From Sphingomonas psychrotolerans (GTDB lineage: Bacteria; Pseudomonadota; Alphaproteobacteria; Sphingomonadales; Sphingomonadaceae): a DNA stretch of 64,000 bases. The notes under the pieces are model-generated. The model saw only the letters and a list, made by a program, of their open reading frames with translations, searched no databases and had not been told where the DNA came from. Numbering within the stretch: position 1 is the stretch's first letter; the number at the start of each line of letters is the position of its first letter. Below, piece by piece: positions 54,764-63,648 of this stretch. Made by a program: the position numbers and the translations under genes. The stretch spans positions 496,001 through 560,000 of the forward strand of contig NZ_CP024923.1 in the NCBI RefSeq assembly GCF_002796605.1, written 5' to 3'.

Positions 54764-55752
54764 CCCGCAACGACTGGACCCGCGACGAGATCGCCGCCTT
54801 GTTCGACCTGCCGTTCGGCGAGCTGGTGTTCCGTGCGCAGACCGTCCACCGTGAACATCACGCGCCCGATCAGGTCCAGATGTCGACTCTGCTGTCGATC
54901 AAGACCGGCGGTTGCCCCGAGGATTGTGGCTATTGCAACCAGTCGGTGCATGCCGGGACGGGTCTCAAGGCGACGAAGCTGATGGACGTGCGCGCGGTGC
55001 TCCAGGCGGCGGCGCAGGCGAAGGACAATGGTTCTTCGCGCTTCTGCATGGGCGCGGCATGGCGCAACCCCAAAGACCGCGACATGCCTGCAATCGTCGA
55101 AATGGTGAAGGGCGTCCGCCAGATGGGGATGGAGACCTGCATGACCTTGGGCATGCTCACGCCTTCGCAGGCGGCGATGCTCGCCGATGCCGGGCTCGAT
55201 TACTACAACCACAATATCGACACCTCACCCGAGCGTTATGGCGAAGTGATCACCACGCGGAGCTTCGAGGATCGGCTCGACACGCTCGAGCATGTCCGCG
55301 AGGCGGGGATCAACGTATGCTGCGGCGGAATTGTCGGGATGGGTGAAACCCGGTTGGATCGCGTGGGCTTCGTCCATGCGCTCGCCACGCTGCCGCGGCA
55401 TCCCGAGAGCGTTCCGGTCAATGCCCTGGTGCCGGTGAAGGGTACTGTGCTCGGCGATATGCTCGCCGATACGCCTCTCGCCAAGATAGACGACATCGAG
55501 TTCGTGCGAACGATTGCAGTGGCGCGGATCACCATGCCGGAAAGTATGGTGCGGCTGTCGGCCGGGCGGGAGTCAATGTCCGAAGCGACGCAGGCTCTCT
55601 GCTTCATGGCCGGCGCCAATTCGATCTTCACCGGCGACAAATTGCTCACCACCGGAAATGCCGGGGATAGCGCGGATGCGGCGCTATTCGCCAGGCTGGG
55701 ATTGACGCCGCTGGTGGGAGAAGAACCGATGCAGATGGAGGCGGCGGAATGA
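54760..55752 (+). CDS. bioB: biotin synthase
   Basis: The 330-residue radical SAM protein has CxxxCxxC at Cys52, 56 and 59 ([10 protein letters not shown]). It also has the family motifs [35 protein letters not shown] and [10 protein letters not shown]. It inserts sulfur into dethiobiotin. Its presence inside the propionyl-CoA carboxylase operon makes sense because PccA needs biotin. No bioF, bioA or bioD is nearby. It starts at ATG 54760, overlapping the upstream stop. Confidence 0.96.
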   Translation: MTRNDWTRDEIAALFDLPFGELVFRAQTVHREHHAPDQVQMSTLLSIKTGGCPEDCGYCNQSVHAGTGLKATKLMDVRAVLQAAAQAKDNGSSRFCMGAAWRNPKDRDMPAIVEMVKGVRQMGMETCMTLGMLTPSQAAMLADAGLDYYNHNIDTSPERYGEVITTRSFEDRLDTLEHVREAGINVCCGGIVGMGETRLDRVGFVHALATLPRHPESVPVNALVPVKGTVLGDMLADTPLAKIDDIEFVRTIAVARITMPESMVRLSAGRESMSEATQALCFMAGANSIFTGDKLLTTGNAGDSADAALFARLGLTPLVGEEPMQMEAAE

Positions 55753-56123
55753 TGCTGCTCGCTTTGCTTCTGATCGCCGGGCAGGAGCCCCAGTGCGACA
55801 ATCCGATCGCGCAATCGGACATGACGCGCTGCGAGATCCGCCGCTTCGAAGCCGCCGACCGTGCGATGAACCGGCAGTGGAAAATCACGCTCGCGGCGAT
55901 GCGCCAATATGACCGCACGCCGGAGGATGACGGTCGCCTCGGCTATGCGGATCAGCTGCTTGCCGCGCAACGGGCGTGGCTCGCCTATCGCGACACGCAT
56001 TGCCGCAGCGACGGTTACCGGATGCGCGGCGGCAGCGCCGAGCCGATGCTGGTTGCCTCGTGCCGCGCCGAGCTTACCGAGAATCGCACCAGGCAGCTTG
56101 CCGCGCTCGCGGAGACGAACTGA
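55749..56123 (+). CDS. LprI-like (PF07007) lysozyme-inhibitor family protein
   Basis: The 124-residue protein starts at an ATG overlapping the bioB stop. A short hydrophobic start ([12 protein letters not shown]) acts as a signal peptide. The domain has [31 protein letters not shown] and [16 protein letters not shown], the LprI pattern with conserved cysteines. LprI-type proteins are periplasmic, and some inhibit lysozyme. No link to propionate metabolism is obvious; it may simply ride in the operon. Confidence 0.78.
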   Translation: MMLLALLLIAGQEPQCDNPIAQSDMTRCEIRRFEAADRAMNRQWKITLAAMRQYDRTPEDDGRLGYADQLLAAQRAWLAYRDTHCRSDGYRMRGGSAEPMLVASCRAELTENRTRQLAALAETN

Positions 56124-56458
56124 TGCGCGTGATCGGGGGGATCGCCGCGGTCTTGTTGGGCCTTGGTATCGTCCAGCCGGCGTCGGCCTGCTCTTCCGTC
56201 CCGCCACGCATTCTCGCGGCCGAAGCCGATGTGATCGTCATGGGACGATGGCAAGCCGGTGAAATCGTGACCAAGCGGGTGCTCAAGGGCCCGAAACAGC
56301 CTCGCTACGCCATCGACTGGCCGCCGGTGGACGATGAAGACGAGTGTCGGTTTCTGGGGCCAGCCACGCGCGATAGCGGCGCATACTTTTTACGGCATCA
56401 GCCAAATGGTCGGTATCTAGTGATCTGGACCGAGGAACGCTGGAAGATGATACGTTGA
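56123..56458 (+). CDS. small secreted protein upstream of pccA
   Basis: The 111-residue protein starts at ATG 56123, overlapping the previous TGA by one base, with a signal peptide ([22 protein letters not shown]). The mature part contains CSSVPPRILAAEADVIVMGRW and two more cysteine-bearing stretches (DEDECRFLG). Its end resembles small exported proteins of unknown function. The stop (TGA 56456-56458) overlaps the pccA ATG by one base. Confidence 0.7.
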   Translation: MRVIGGIAAVLLGLGIVQPASACSSVPPRILAAEADVIVMGRWQAGEIVTKRVLKGPKQPRYAIDWPPVDDEDECRFLGPATRDSGAYFLRHQPNGRYLVIWTEERWKMIR

Positions 56459-58398
56459 TGTTCAAGAAGATCCTGGTCGCCAATCGCGGCGAGATTGCCT
56501 GCCGGGTGATGCGCACCGCGAAGAAAATGGGGATTGCCACCGTCGCGGTCTATTCGGACGCCGACGCGCGCGCGCCGCATGTGCTGATGGCGGACGAGAG
56601 CGTGCGGCTCGGGCCGGCGCCGGCGGCGGAATCCTATCTCAAGGCCGAACTGATCCTGCTCGCGGCGAAGGAGACCGGAGCCGACTGCATCCATCCGGGC
56701 TATGGCTTCCTCTCCGAGCGGGAAAGCTTCGCGCGCGCCTGCGCCGAGGCGGGGATCGCGTTCGTCGGGCCGCCGCCGAATGCGATCGCCGCGATGGGCG
56801 ACAAGATCGAGTCGAAGAAGCTCGCCAAGGCGGCGAATGTGAACGTCGTCCCCGGCTTTGTCGGCGAGATCCTGGATACCGAACATGCGGTGCGGATCGC
56901 GGGGGAGATCGGCTATCCGGTGATGATGAAGGCCTCGGCCGGCGGCGGCGGCAAGGGGATGCGGCTGGCCTTTGGCGAACAGGATGTGCGCGAAGGCTTC
57001 GAGGCGACCAAACGCGAGGGTCTCGCCAGCTTCGGCGACGATCGCGTGTTCATCGAGAAGTTCATCGAAGAACCGCGCCATATCGAGATCCAGGTGCTCG
57101 GCGACCAGCATGGCAACATCGTCTATCTCGGCGAGCGCGAATGCTCGATCCAGCGGCGGCACCAGAAGGTGGTCGAGGAGGCGCCGTCGCCGTTCGTCAC
57201 GCCCGAGATGCGCAAGCGGATGGGCGAGCAGGCGGTCGCGCTGGCGCGGGCGGTGGGGTATTACAGCGCCGGCACGGTCGAGCTGATCGTCTCCGGCGCC
57301 GACACCACCGGCGAGGGCTTCTACTTTCTCGAGATGAACACCCGGCTGCAGGTCGAGCATCCGGTGACCGAGGAGATCACCGGGATCGATCTGGTCGAGC
57401 AGATGATCCGGGTGGCGGCGGGCGAGCAGCTCGCCTTCACGCAGGACGATGTGACGCTCACTGGCTGGGCGATCGAGAGCCGGGTCTATGCCGAAGATCC
57501 GTATCGCGGATTCCTGCCGAGCACCGGGCGGCTGGTGCGCTATCGGCCGCCGGTGGAGGCGCGCGACGAAAGCGGTGTGACCCGGGTCGACGACGGCGTG
57601 ACCGAGGGCAGCGAGATATCGATATTCTACGATCCGATGATCGCCAAGCTCGTCACCTGGGCGCCGACGCGCGAGGAGGCCGCCGACCGGCAGGTGGCGG
57701 CGCTCGACCGCTTCCGGATCGACGGGATCGGGCACAATATCGACTTCCTCTCGGCGATCATGCAGCATCCGCGCTTCCGCGCAGGCGCACTGACCACCGG
57801 GTTCATCGCCGAGGAATATCCCGAGGGATTCGCGGGCGCGCCGGCTTCATCCGAACTCCGGCGCAAGCTTGCGGCAGCGGCAGCGGTGATTGATCTCGAG
57901 CGGGCTGCCCGCGCGTCGCAGATCAGCGGACAGCTCAACGGTCCAACTGTGGTGAGCGGCGAGCGCGTGGTGACGGTGGACGGCGAGCGCTTCGAACTCT
58001 CGGTCGAGAGTCTCGGCGGCGTCCAGCTCGTACGCGGCGCGGGCGAGCCGATGGAATTGATCGGGCATTGGCGGCCGGGCGAGCCGTTGTTCGCGGTGCG
58101 GATCGACGACGAGCCGCTCACCGTCGGCGTCGAGCGCAAGGGCGCGGCGTGGCGGCTGACCGCGCACGGCGCGTCGCACCGCATCGAGGTGCTCCCGCCG
58201 CACATCGCGCAATATCGGCACCACATGATCGAGAAGGTGCCGCCTGACATGAGCAGGTTCCTGCTTGCGCCGATGCCGGGGCTGCTCACTCAGCTCCACG
58301 TTGCGCCGGGGGACAAGGTCGAGGCCGGGCAGGCGCTCGCGGTGGTCGAGGCGATGAAGATGGAGAACATTCTGCGCGCCGAGCGGGCGGGGTGGTGA
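56458..58398 (+). CDS. pccA: propionyl-CoA carboxylase alpha subunit, frameshifted near the 3' end
   Basis: The biotin carboxylase part is complete: ILVANRGEIACRVMRTAKKMG, the ATP-grasp GYPVMMKASAGGGGKGM, and FLEMNTRLQVEHPVTEEITG. Next come the BT domain and the biotinyl domain with the lysine codon at 58357-58359 (EAMKMEN). The frame ends at 58398 as ERAGW-stop. A one-base insertion in the GGGG run near 58390 would restore ERAGVVKAANFAPGESLAVDAAILEFE, ending at 58462, which is the normal C terminus. So 22 residues after the biotin site are out of frame, through true mutation or a homopolymer error. ATG 56458 is the start. Confidence 0.92.
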   Translation: MFKKILVANRGEIACRVMRTAKKMGIATVAVYSDADARAPHVLMADESVRLGPAPAAESYLKAELILLAAKETGADCIHPGYGFLSERESFARACAEAGIAFVGPPPNAIAAMGDKIESKKLAKAANVNVVPGFVGEILDTEHAVRIAGEIGYPVMMKASAGGGGKGMRLAFGEQDVREGFEATKREGLASFGDDRVFIEKFIEEPRHIEIQVLGDQHGNIVYLGERECSIQRRHQKVVEEAPSPFVTPEMRKRMGEQAVALARAVGYYSAGTVELIVSGADTTGEGFYFLEMNTRLQVEHPVTEEITGIDLVEQMIRVAAGEQLAFTQDDVTLTGWAIESRVYAEDPYRGFLPSTGRLVRYRPPVEARDESGVTRVDDGVTEGSEISIFYDPMIAKLVTWAPTREEAADRQVAALDRFRIDGIGHNIDFLSAIMQHPRFRAGALTTGFIAEEYPEGFAGAPASSELRRKLAAAAAVIDLERAARASQISGQLNGPTVVSGERVVTVDGERFELSVESLGGVQLVRGAGEPMELIGHWRPGEPLFAVRIDDEPLTVGVERKGAAWRLTAHGASHRIEVLPPHIAQYRHHMIEKVPPDMSRFLLAPMPGLLTQLHVAPGDKVEAGQALAVVEAMKMENILRAERAGW

Positions 58399-58477
58399 AG
58401 GCCGCCAATTTCGCACCCGGCGAGAGCCTCGCGGTGGATGCGGCGATACTGGAGTTCGAATAGGTCAGGCGAATATT

Positions 58478-58553
58478 GTGCTCCGGCGAAGGCCGGAGCG
58501 CTGGGTATAGAGCTGTCCGCCAGCGGCCAGCGCTCCGGCCTTCGCCGGAGCAC
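58478..58553. repeat. nested palindrome related to that at 52197
   Basis: GTGCTCCGGCGAAGGCCGGAGCGCTGG (58478-58504) and its perfect reverse complement (58527-58553) enclose 22 bases. Each arm holds a TCCGGCGAAGGCCGGA hairpin, matching the design of the 52197 element. It lies between the pccA end and the fucosidase end and may act as a bidirectional terminator. Confidence 0.85.
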
Positions 58554-58560
58554 GGGGTGA

Positions 58561-60192
58561 CTAAACCAGCCCGCGGCCGTCGATGCGGAGCATGGGGACG
58601 AAATCCCCGGCTTCGGCGCGCGGCAAGGTCACCGTCAGGCCTGCCTCGCCACGTTCGAACTTCACGCGCCCACCGCCGACCAGCATCACCCGCTCGATCG
58701 CAGCGTCGGGCAACGCCGTCTTGCCGAGCGCGGCGATCATCACCGGTCGCTCGGGCCAAGCCAGCAAGGCCGCATAGAGCGCGCCTTTCCGCGTGGTGAA
58801 GCGCACATCCTCGGCAGTGAAGTCGACCTTGCCTTCGTTGAACATGCCGCCGCCGACTCTGGTCGGGCCCTCGCCGTAGATCCGCCACGGGCGCGAGCCG
58901 AAGATCGCCGCCTCGCCGTTGCGCTGCATCCAGCGGGTGATGCCGGCGAGGATCTTGTCCTCCTCGCCATCGATCGTGCCGTCGCCGCGGATCGGGATCG
59001 AGAGCAATAGATTGCCGTTCTTCGAGACCACGTCGCACAGCCGCTGGATTACCTTGGCGGCGGGCATGTAGGATTTCTGATCGTAGCGCGCGCGGTTGTA
59101 ATGCCAGTCGCCGATGCAGGTGCAGGTCTGCCACGGCTCCGCTCGCAGCCGATCGCTGAAGCCGCGCTCGACATCGTCGACCAAAGCGGTGCGCTGATAG
59201 GGGGTGAGTTGTTTGGCAGTGGCGACGACTTCGACCTGGCCGTCGCGGGCGATGCTCTGGCGGTAGTAATGGGCCAGCGCTTCGAGGCCGACAGAGCCGA
59301 AGGGAAGGCCGAAATCGTCGAAATAGACCATGTCGGGCCGGTATTTCTCGACAAGGTCCTGCTGGCGGAGCAGCCATTTGGCGACGTGGTGCGGGTTTTC
59401 GGGCGGGGCGAATTCCATCCAGCGGCGGCTGTGAACCTCATGCCAGTCGCGCATCGCCTGCGCAGTCTCGATCCCGTCGGGCGGGACCATCGCGGGGCCG
59501 GTATAGAGCTCCTGCGGATCGAGCCCTTCCCACCAGGTGCCGGCGCCGTCGGCCTTGGTCAGCCTGAACGCGTCGTAGCGCTCGCCGGCGCGCGGACCTT
59601 CGGCGTCGTAGCCATAGGCCGTCTGCCACCAATGCCAGGCGTGCGCGCTGTGATTGCTGACTGCGAAGCGCAGACCGTGCGCGCGGGCGATCTTCTCCCA
59701 GGTCCCGACGATGTCGCGTTTCGGCCCGACGCGGAGCGTATTCCACGCATGGTATTTGCTGTCATAGGCGTCGAGATTGTCGTGGTGGTTGGCGAGCGCC
59801 ATGAAATAGCGCGCGCCTGCGGCCTTGTAGCGCCTGACCAGGTCTTCGGGGTCCCAATTCTCGGCCTTCCACGCATTCTCGATCTCGAGGAAGCCGCGAT
59901 CCGCCGGGTGGCCGTAATGTTTGCGGTGGTGTTCGTAAAAGGGATTGCCCTGGACATACATCTGACGACCGTACCAGTCGCCGAATTCGGGCACGCATTG
60001 CGCGCTCCAATGTGCCCAGATCCCGAACTTGGCATCGCGGAACCAATCGGGGACCCGGAAAGCGGCGACGAGGCTCGACCAATTCGGTGCGATTTCGGCG
60101 CTGGCCGCCGGCACGAGACCGGTGGCCGCGGCGCCTGCGAAACCGCCCAGTGCTTGCCTGCGAGTCAGCCCCATGCCCTCACCATTTTTCAT
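58561..60192 (-). CDS. GH29 alpha-L-fucosidase, exported
   Basis: The 543-residue protein has a Tat-like signal (LTRRQALGGFAGAAATGLVPAASA) and the GH29 barrel. Landmarks are VPDWFRDAKFGIWAHWSAQCVPEFGDWYGRQM, YFMALANHHDNLDAY, FAVSNHSAHAWHWW and MVYFDDFGLPF, whose first Asp is the likely nucleophile. It should release L-fucose from glycans in the periplasm. The start at 60192 (MKNGEGMGLTRRQ) or the internal ATG at 60174 are both possible. The gene is divergent from an AraC regulator. Confidence 0.9.
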   Translation of the reverse strand: MKNGEGMGLTRRQALGGFAGAAATGLVPAASAEIAPNWSSLVAAFRVPDWFRDAKFGIWAHWSAQCVPEFGDWYGRQMYVQGNPFYEHHRKHYGHPADRGFLEIENAWKAENWDPEDLVRRYKAAGARYFMALANHHDNLDAYDSKYHAWNTLRVGPKRDIVGTWEKIARAHGLRFAVSNHSAHAWHWWQTAYGYDAEGPRAGERYDAFRLTKADGAGTWWEGLDPQELYTGPAMVPPDGIETAQAMRDWHEVHSRRWMEFAPPENPHHVAKWLLRQQDLVEKYRPDMVYFDDFGLPFGSVGLEALAHYYRQSIARDGQVEVVATAKQLTPYQRTALVDDVERGFSDRLRAEPWQTCTCIGDWHYNRARYDQKSYMPAAKVIQRLCDVVSKNGNLLLSIPIRGDGTIDGEEDKILAGITRWMQRNGEAAIFGSRPWRIYGEGPTRVGGGMFNEGKVDFTAEDVRFTTRKGALYAALLAWPERPVMIAALGKTALPDAAIERVMLVGGGRVKFERGEAGLTVTLPRAEAGDFVPMLRIDGRGLV

Positions 60193-60376
60193 TTATGAAA
60201 TATCTTTTCGCGCAGGATACGGAAGCGGACTTCGAGAGGCAAGGGTGCCCCTGCTTCCAAAATCGCAGGGCAGACTCCAGACAGCTTTCCTGAATCAGAA
60301 TTTAATGTAGAACCGCTCGCTAACTAACCGGAATTGCCTGCGTCCTGCGGCGTTCTTATAACATTCGGAGCAAATT

Positions 60377-61330
60377 ATGGGGGACAGGCGGGGCATCGAG
60401 CCCGTCCGTTACTCGACTTCGGGTATCGCGCCCGCCGAGCGTCACGGGGCCTGGTCGGATCGCGGCTGGCCCAGCGTGGCCGCATTGTTCGAGTCGACGC
60501 CGATCGGGCCGTTCCAGACCTCGGCCGAGAATCTCAATCTCGACGGGATCGCGGTTTCCTATTCGACTGGCACCGCACGGCTGCTCGAGCGCACCCCCGA
60601 GCGGATCGCTGCGGACCGGATCGACATCCTCGGCGTCGGGCTGCTCCTCGCAGGCGAGATGCACGGCATTGCGGGCAAGCGCGAGTTCGAGACTCGTGCC
60701 GGCGAGATCCTGTTGTTCGACATCGCCCAGCCGATCACCATGACGATGTCGATCGCGCGATCGGTCCAGCTGGCGATTCCGCGTCCGCTGGCCGAGGCCG
60801 AGCTGGGGCCGGTGGCAGATCTCCACGGGCTCGTCATCGGCCGAGATGAGGCGGCCTTGTTCCACACGCATTTGGCCAAGCTCAGCGAAGCGCTGCATCT
60901 GATTTCGCCCGGCGACGCCCCGCGACTTGCACGTACCTTGCTCGATCTACTGGTGGTCGCGGTTCATGCCTCGGCCGGCAGCACGCGGCGGACTCCCGAG
61001 CCTTTGCTCGGCATGGCGGCGAGGGCGCGCGGGGAGATCCACGCCAATCTCGAATCCCCCTCTCTCAGCGTCGCCAGTCTGTGTCGGCGGCTGAAGGTGT
61101 CGCGCAGCACGCTGCATCGGCTGTTCGAGAAGGAAGGCGGAGTGCAAACCTATATCCGCAATTGCCGGCTCAATGCCGCGCGGATCGCATTGCTCGATTC
61201 GGACAATGAGGAGCGCATCGGCGCGATCGCCGAACGGCTCGGCTTCAGCGATGCGGCGCATCTCAGCCGGCTGTTCCGCGCGCGCTTTGGCGAGACGCCA
61301 AGCCAGTGCCGTGGGGGCCGGAAGAGCTAG
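60377..61330 (+). CDS. AraC family regulator divergent from the fucosidase
   Basis: The 317-residue protein has an AraC_binding_2-like N-terminal half with LERTPERIAADRIDILGVGLLLAGEM, and a C-terminal HTH domain. The latter contains LSVASLCRRLKVSRSTLHRLFEKEGG and IGAIAERLGFSDAAHLSRLFRARFGETPSQ. It shares a 185-base divergent promoter region with the GH29 gene, so it is the probable regulator of that gene. Effector unknown. Confidence 0.88.
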   Translation: MGDRRGIEPVRYSTSGIAPAERHGAWSDRGWPSVAALFESTPIGPFQTSAENLNLDGIAVSYSTGTARLLERTPERIAADRIDILGVGLLLAGEMHGIAGKREFETRAGEILLFDIAQPITMTMSIARSVQLAIPRPLAEAELGPVADLHGLVIGRDEAALFHTHLAKLSEALHLISPGDAPRLARTLLDLLVVAVHASAGSTRRTPEPLLGMAARARGEIHANLESPSLSVASLCRRLKVSRSTLHRLFEKEGGVQTYIRNCRLNAARIALLDSDNEERIGAIAERLGFSDAAHLSRLFRARFGETPSQCRGGRKS

Positions 61331-61395
61331 GCTGGATCGACGCTGAAGTTGCGGAAAGGCTTGCCGCACTCCAGCGAAGCGGTCAGCTGTGAGCG

Positions 61396-62409
61396 TCAGA
61401 AGAGCCGGGTCAGCCCGTAAAAGGCCGCGCCGACCAGCGCCGATGCCGGGATCGTGATGATCCATGCCATCACCACGCTCTGCGCGACGCCCCAGCGCAC
61501 TGCCGAGGCGCGGCGCGCGGTGCCGGCGCCGATGATCGAGCCGGTGATGGTATGGGTGGTCGATACCGGGATGCCGAGCGCGGAAGCGGTGAACAGGATG
61601 ATCGATCCCGCCAGCGACGCGCTGAAGCCCTGGTGCTGCGACAATTTGGTGATGCGCGAGCCCATCGTCTCGATGATCTTCCAGCCGCCGGTCATCGTGC
61701 CGAGCGCGATCGCGACATAACAGCTGATCGCCACCCAGTGCGGCACGTAGAAGTCGCCGGTCAGGTGGCCGGTGGAATAGAGCAGCACCGTGATGATGCC
61801 CATCGTCTTCTGCGCGTCGTTTAGGCCGTGGCTCAGCGAATAGGCGGCGGAGGAGATCAAATGGAGCACGCGAAAGCTGCGTTCGGCCCCCCGCGCGGTG
61901 GCGCGCATCAGCAGCCACGAGCTGACGAGCATGACGAGCATCGCCAGCAACATGCCGAGCGTCGGCGAGAGCACGATCGCGAGCAGGGTCTTGTTGAGTC
62001 CGCCCCAGTGGATCCCGCTCAGCCCGGCATGTGCGACTCCGGCGCCGATCAATCCGCCGACCAGGGCGTGGCTGCTCGATGAGGGGATGCCCTTCATCCA
62101 GGTCAGTACGTTCCAGAACATCGCGCCGCCCAGCGCACCGAAGATGACCGCCGGCGTGACGACATCCTTGTCGACCAGCCCCTTGCCGATCGTCTCGGCG
62201 ACGGCGTGGAGCGAGGGCACCGCGATGGTGAGGAAATAAGCGGCGAAGTTGAACACCGCGGCGAACACCACGGCCTGCACCGGCGAAAGCAAACGCGTCG
62301 CGACCACCGTGGCGATCGAATTGGCGGCGTCGTGCAAGCCGTTCAGAAAGTCGAACGCCAGCGCGACGGCGATCAGGCCGATCAGCAGGGGCAGGGCTAG
62401 TTCGTGCAT
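61396..62409 (-). CDS. Pit-type inorganic phosphate transporter
   Basis: The 337-residue protein has the duplicated PiT signature: FDFLNGLHDAANSIATVV, the matching SHGLNDAQKTMGII, and the GIPVSTTHTITGSIIGAG/GIPSSSSHALVGGLIG pair. There are about ten hydrophobic segments. It imports phosphate (often as a metal-phosphate complex) through the inner membrane. It lies 12 bases after the DUF47-containing gene, the usual Pit-Pap arrangement. Confidence 0.93.
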   Translation of the reverse strand: MHELALPLLIGLIAVALAFDFLNGLHDAANSIATVVATRLLSPVQAVVFAAVFNFAAYFLTIAVPSLHAVAETIGKGLVDKDVVTPAVIFGALGGAMFWNVLTWMKGIPSSSSHALVGGLIGAGVAHAGLSGIHWGGLNKTLLAIVLSPTLGMLLAMLVMLVSSWLLMRATARGAERSFRVLHLISSAAYSLSHGLNDAQKTMGIITVLLYSTGHLTGDFYVPHWVAISCYVAIALGTMTGGWKIIETMGSRITKLSQHQGFSASLAGSIILFTASALGIPVSTTHTITGSIIGAGTARRASAVRWGVAQSVVMAWIITIPASALVGAAFYGLTRLF

Positions 62410-62421
62410 GTTCCGGGCGCG

Positions 62422-63609
62422 TCAGGCGTGATCGATGACGATGCCGTCGATCTCGTTCGCAACATCCTCGAACGCGTCGACGATCCGCTCGAGATGCTTG
62501 TAGAGTTCGCGCTCGACGACGAACTTCAGCGTGTCGGTCGCGCCATGCTCCTTGAGCGAGCGCTTGAGTCCCGCCGCATGGATATCGTCGGCATGGCCTT
62601 CCATCCGGACGATGCGCTCGGTGAGCTCGTGCAGGCGGCTGGCATTTTGCGCGACGTTGCGGAGGAGGGGCATCGCCTCGGCGGTGATCCGCGCGGCATC
62701 GACGATGATCCCCGCCATGTCCTTCATTTCGGGCTGGAAGCTCTCGACCTCGTAGAGCGCGATTGCATTTACGGTGGCCTGCATCTCGTCGATCGAATCG
62801 TCGAGCGCGCCGATCAGGCTGGTGATCGCGCCGCGATCGAACGGCGTGAGGAAGGTCTTGCGCACCGTCTGGAGCACTTCGCGAGTGATGTTGTCGGCGT
62901 CGTGCTCGCGTTCGATCACTTCGCGGATATGCTCCTTGCCCGCAGGGCCGCCCGCGAGCAGCCGGGCCAGCGCATCCCCGGCCGCCATGACGGTGGTCGC
63001 ATGCGCCTCGAACAGCTCGAAGAAATTGCCTGTGCGGGGCAGCAGGCGCTGAAACCAGGCGAACATCGGACCTAACCTCGATTTTTCAGCGACGGCGCCT
63101 AGCACGCCGGTGCGCTGGGTTGCAGCTTTGAACTCGGACGCGCCGAACGAGCGGATGAGATCGCGCAGATCGGGCTCTTCCACTGCCTCGGCGGCTTCGG
63201 ACAGAGTGAACCAGCGGCGCTCGCGCTGCTGCTGCTCTTTCCAGCTGGGGAGCTCGCGGGTCACCGCGAGCGGGAAGACATCGACGTCCATCATCAGCGA
63301 TGCGCCGCTGCCGCGGCGCTTGCGATAGCGGTAGGAGCCGAGCGGCGTGGGGCAGACGGGGCCGAGTACGCCGGCCTCTTCCTCGGCTTCCTGCGCGGCG
63401 GCGACGTGCGGCGCGGTCCCCGACATCGGATTGCCCTTGGGGATCACCCAGCGGCCGGTGCCGCGCGAAGTGACCAGCAGGATACGGACCGTGGCATCCG
63501 CTGCCGGGTCTTCGGTGCGATAGGGAAGGGCGGCGATCTGGCGAATGACGGAGTCCCGGCTGCCGGCGCGTCTGGCCGGGGCGCCGCAATGGCTCCAATC
63601 GCCGTCCAA
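62422..63609 (-). CDS. Nudix hydrolase-DUF47 (Pit accessory) fusion reading frame
   Basis: The 395-residue frame joins two domains. Residues 1 to about 155 form a DIPP-like Nudix hydrolase (RILLVTSRGTGRWVIPKGNP; Nudix box PHVAAAQEAEEEAGVLG). From about 180 on it is a DUF47/PhoU-like helical protein (MFAWFQRLLPRTGNFFELFEAH; ALDDSIDEMQATVNAIALYEVE; LYKHLERIVDAFEDVANEIDGIVI). In relatives these are usually two genes. Here no stop separates them, but the ATG at 63066 with GAGG upstream could start DUF47 alone. A true fusion would couple a nucleotide/polyphosphate hydrolase to phosphate uptake control. Confidence 0.85.
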   Translation of the reverse strand: MDGDWSHCGAPARRAGSRDSVIRQIAALPYRTEDPAADATVRILLVTSRGTGRWVIPKGNPMSGTAPHVAAAQEAEEEAGVLGPVCPTPLGSYRYRKRRGSGASLMMDVDVFPLAVTRELPSWKEQQQRERRWFTLSEAAEAVEEPDLRDLIRSFGASEFKAATQRTGVLGAVAEKSRLGPMFAWFQRLLPRTGNFFELFEAHATTVMAAGDALARLLAGGPAGKEHIREVIEREHDADNITREVLQTVRKTFLTPFDRGAITSLIGALDDSIDEMQATVNAIALYEVESFQPEMKDMAGIIVDAARITAEAMPLLRNVAQNASRLHELTERIVRMEGHADDIHAAGLKRSLKEHGATDTLKFVVERELYKHLERIVDAFEDVANEIDGIVIDHA

Positions 63610-63614
63610 TTCAA

Positions 63615-63643
63615 GCGGGAGTGCGCAGCGTGCGCACTCCCGC
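63615..63643 (-). terminator. 13-base-pair hairpin after the SulP gene
   Basis: GCGGGAGTGCGCA and TGCGCACTCCCGC form a perfect 13-base stem around a GCG loop, five bases past the SulP stop on the minus strand and just ahead of the Nudix start. The following TTGAATT gives a short T-rich tail. It is a good candidate for a terminator or attenuator. Confidence 0.7.
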
Positions 63644-63648
63644 CCGGG

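Noticed and set aside
62404..63075. A 223-codon plus-strand frame opposite the DUF47 region
   Set aside because: No motifs, and it is complementary to the clear DUF47 helices; typical shadow frame.
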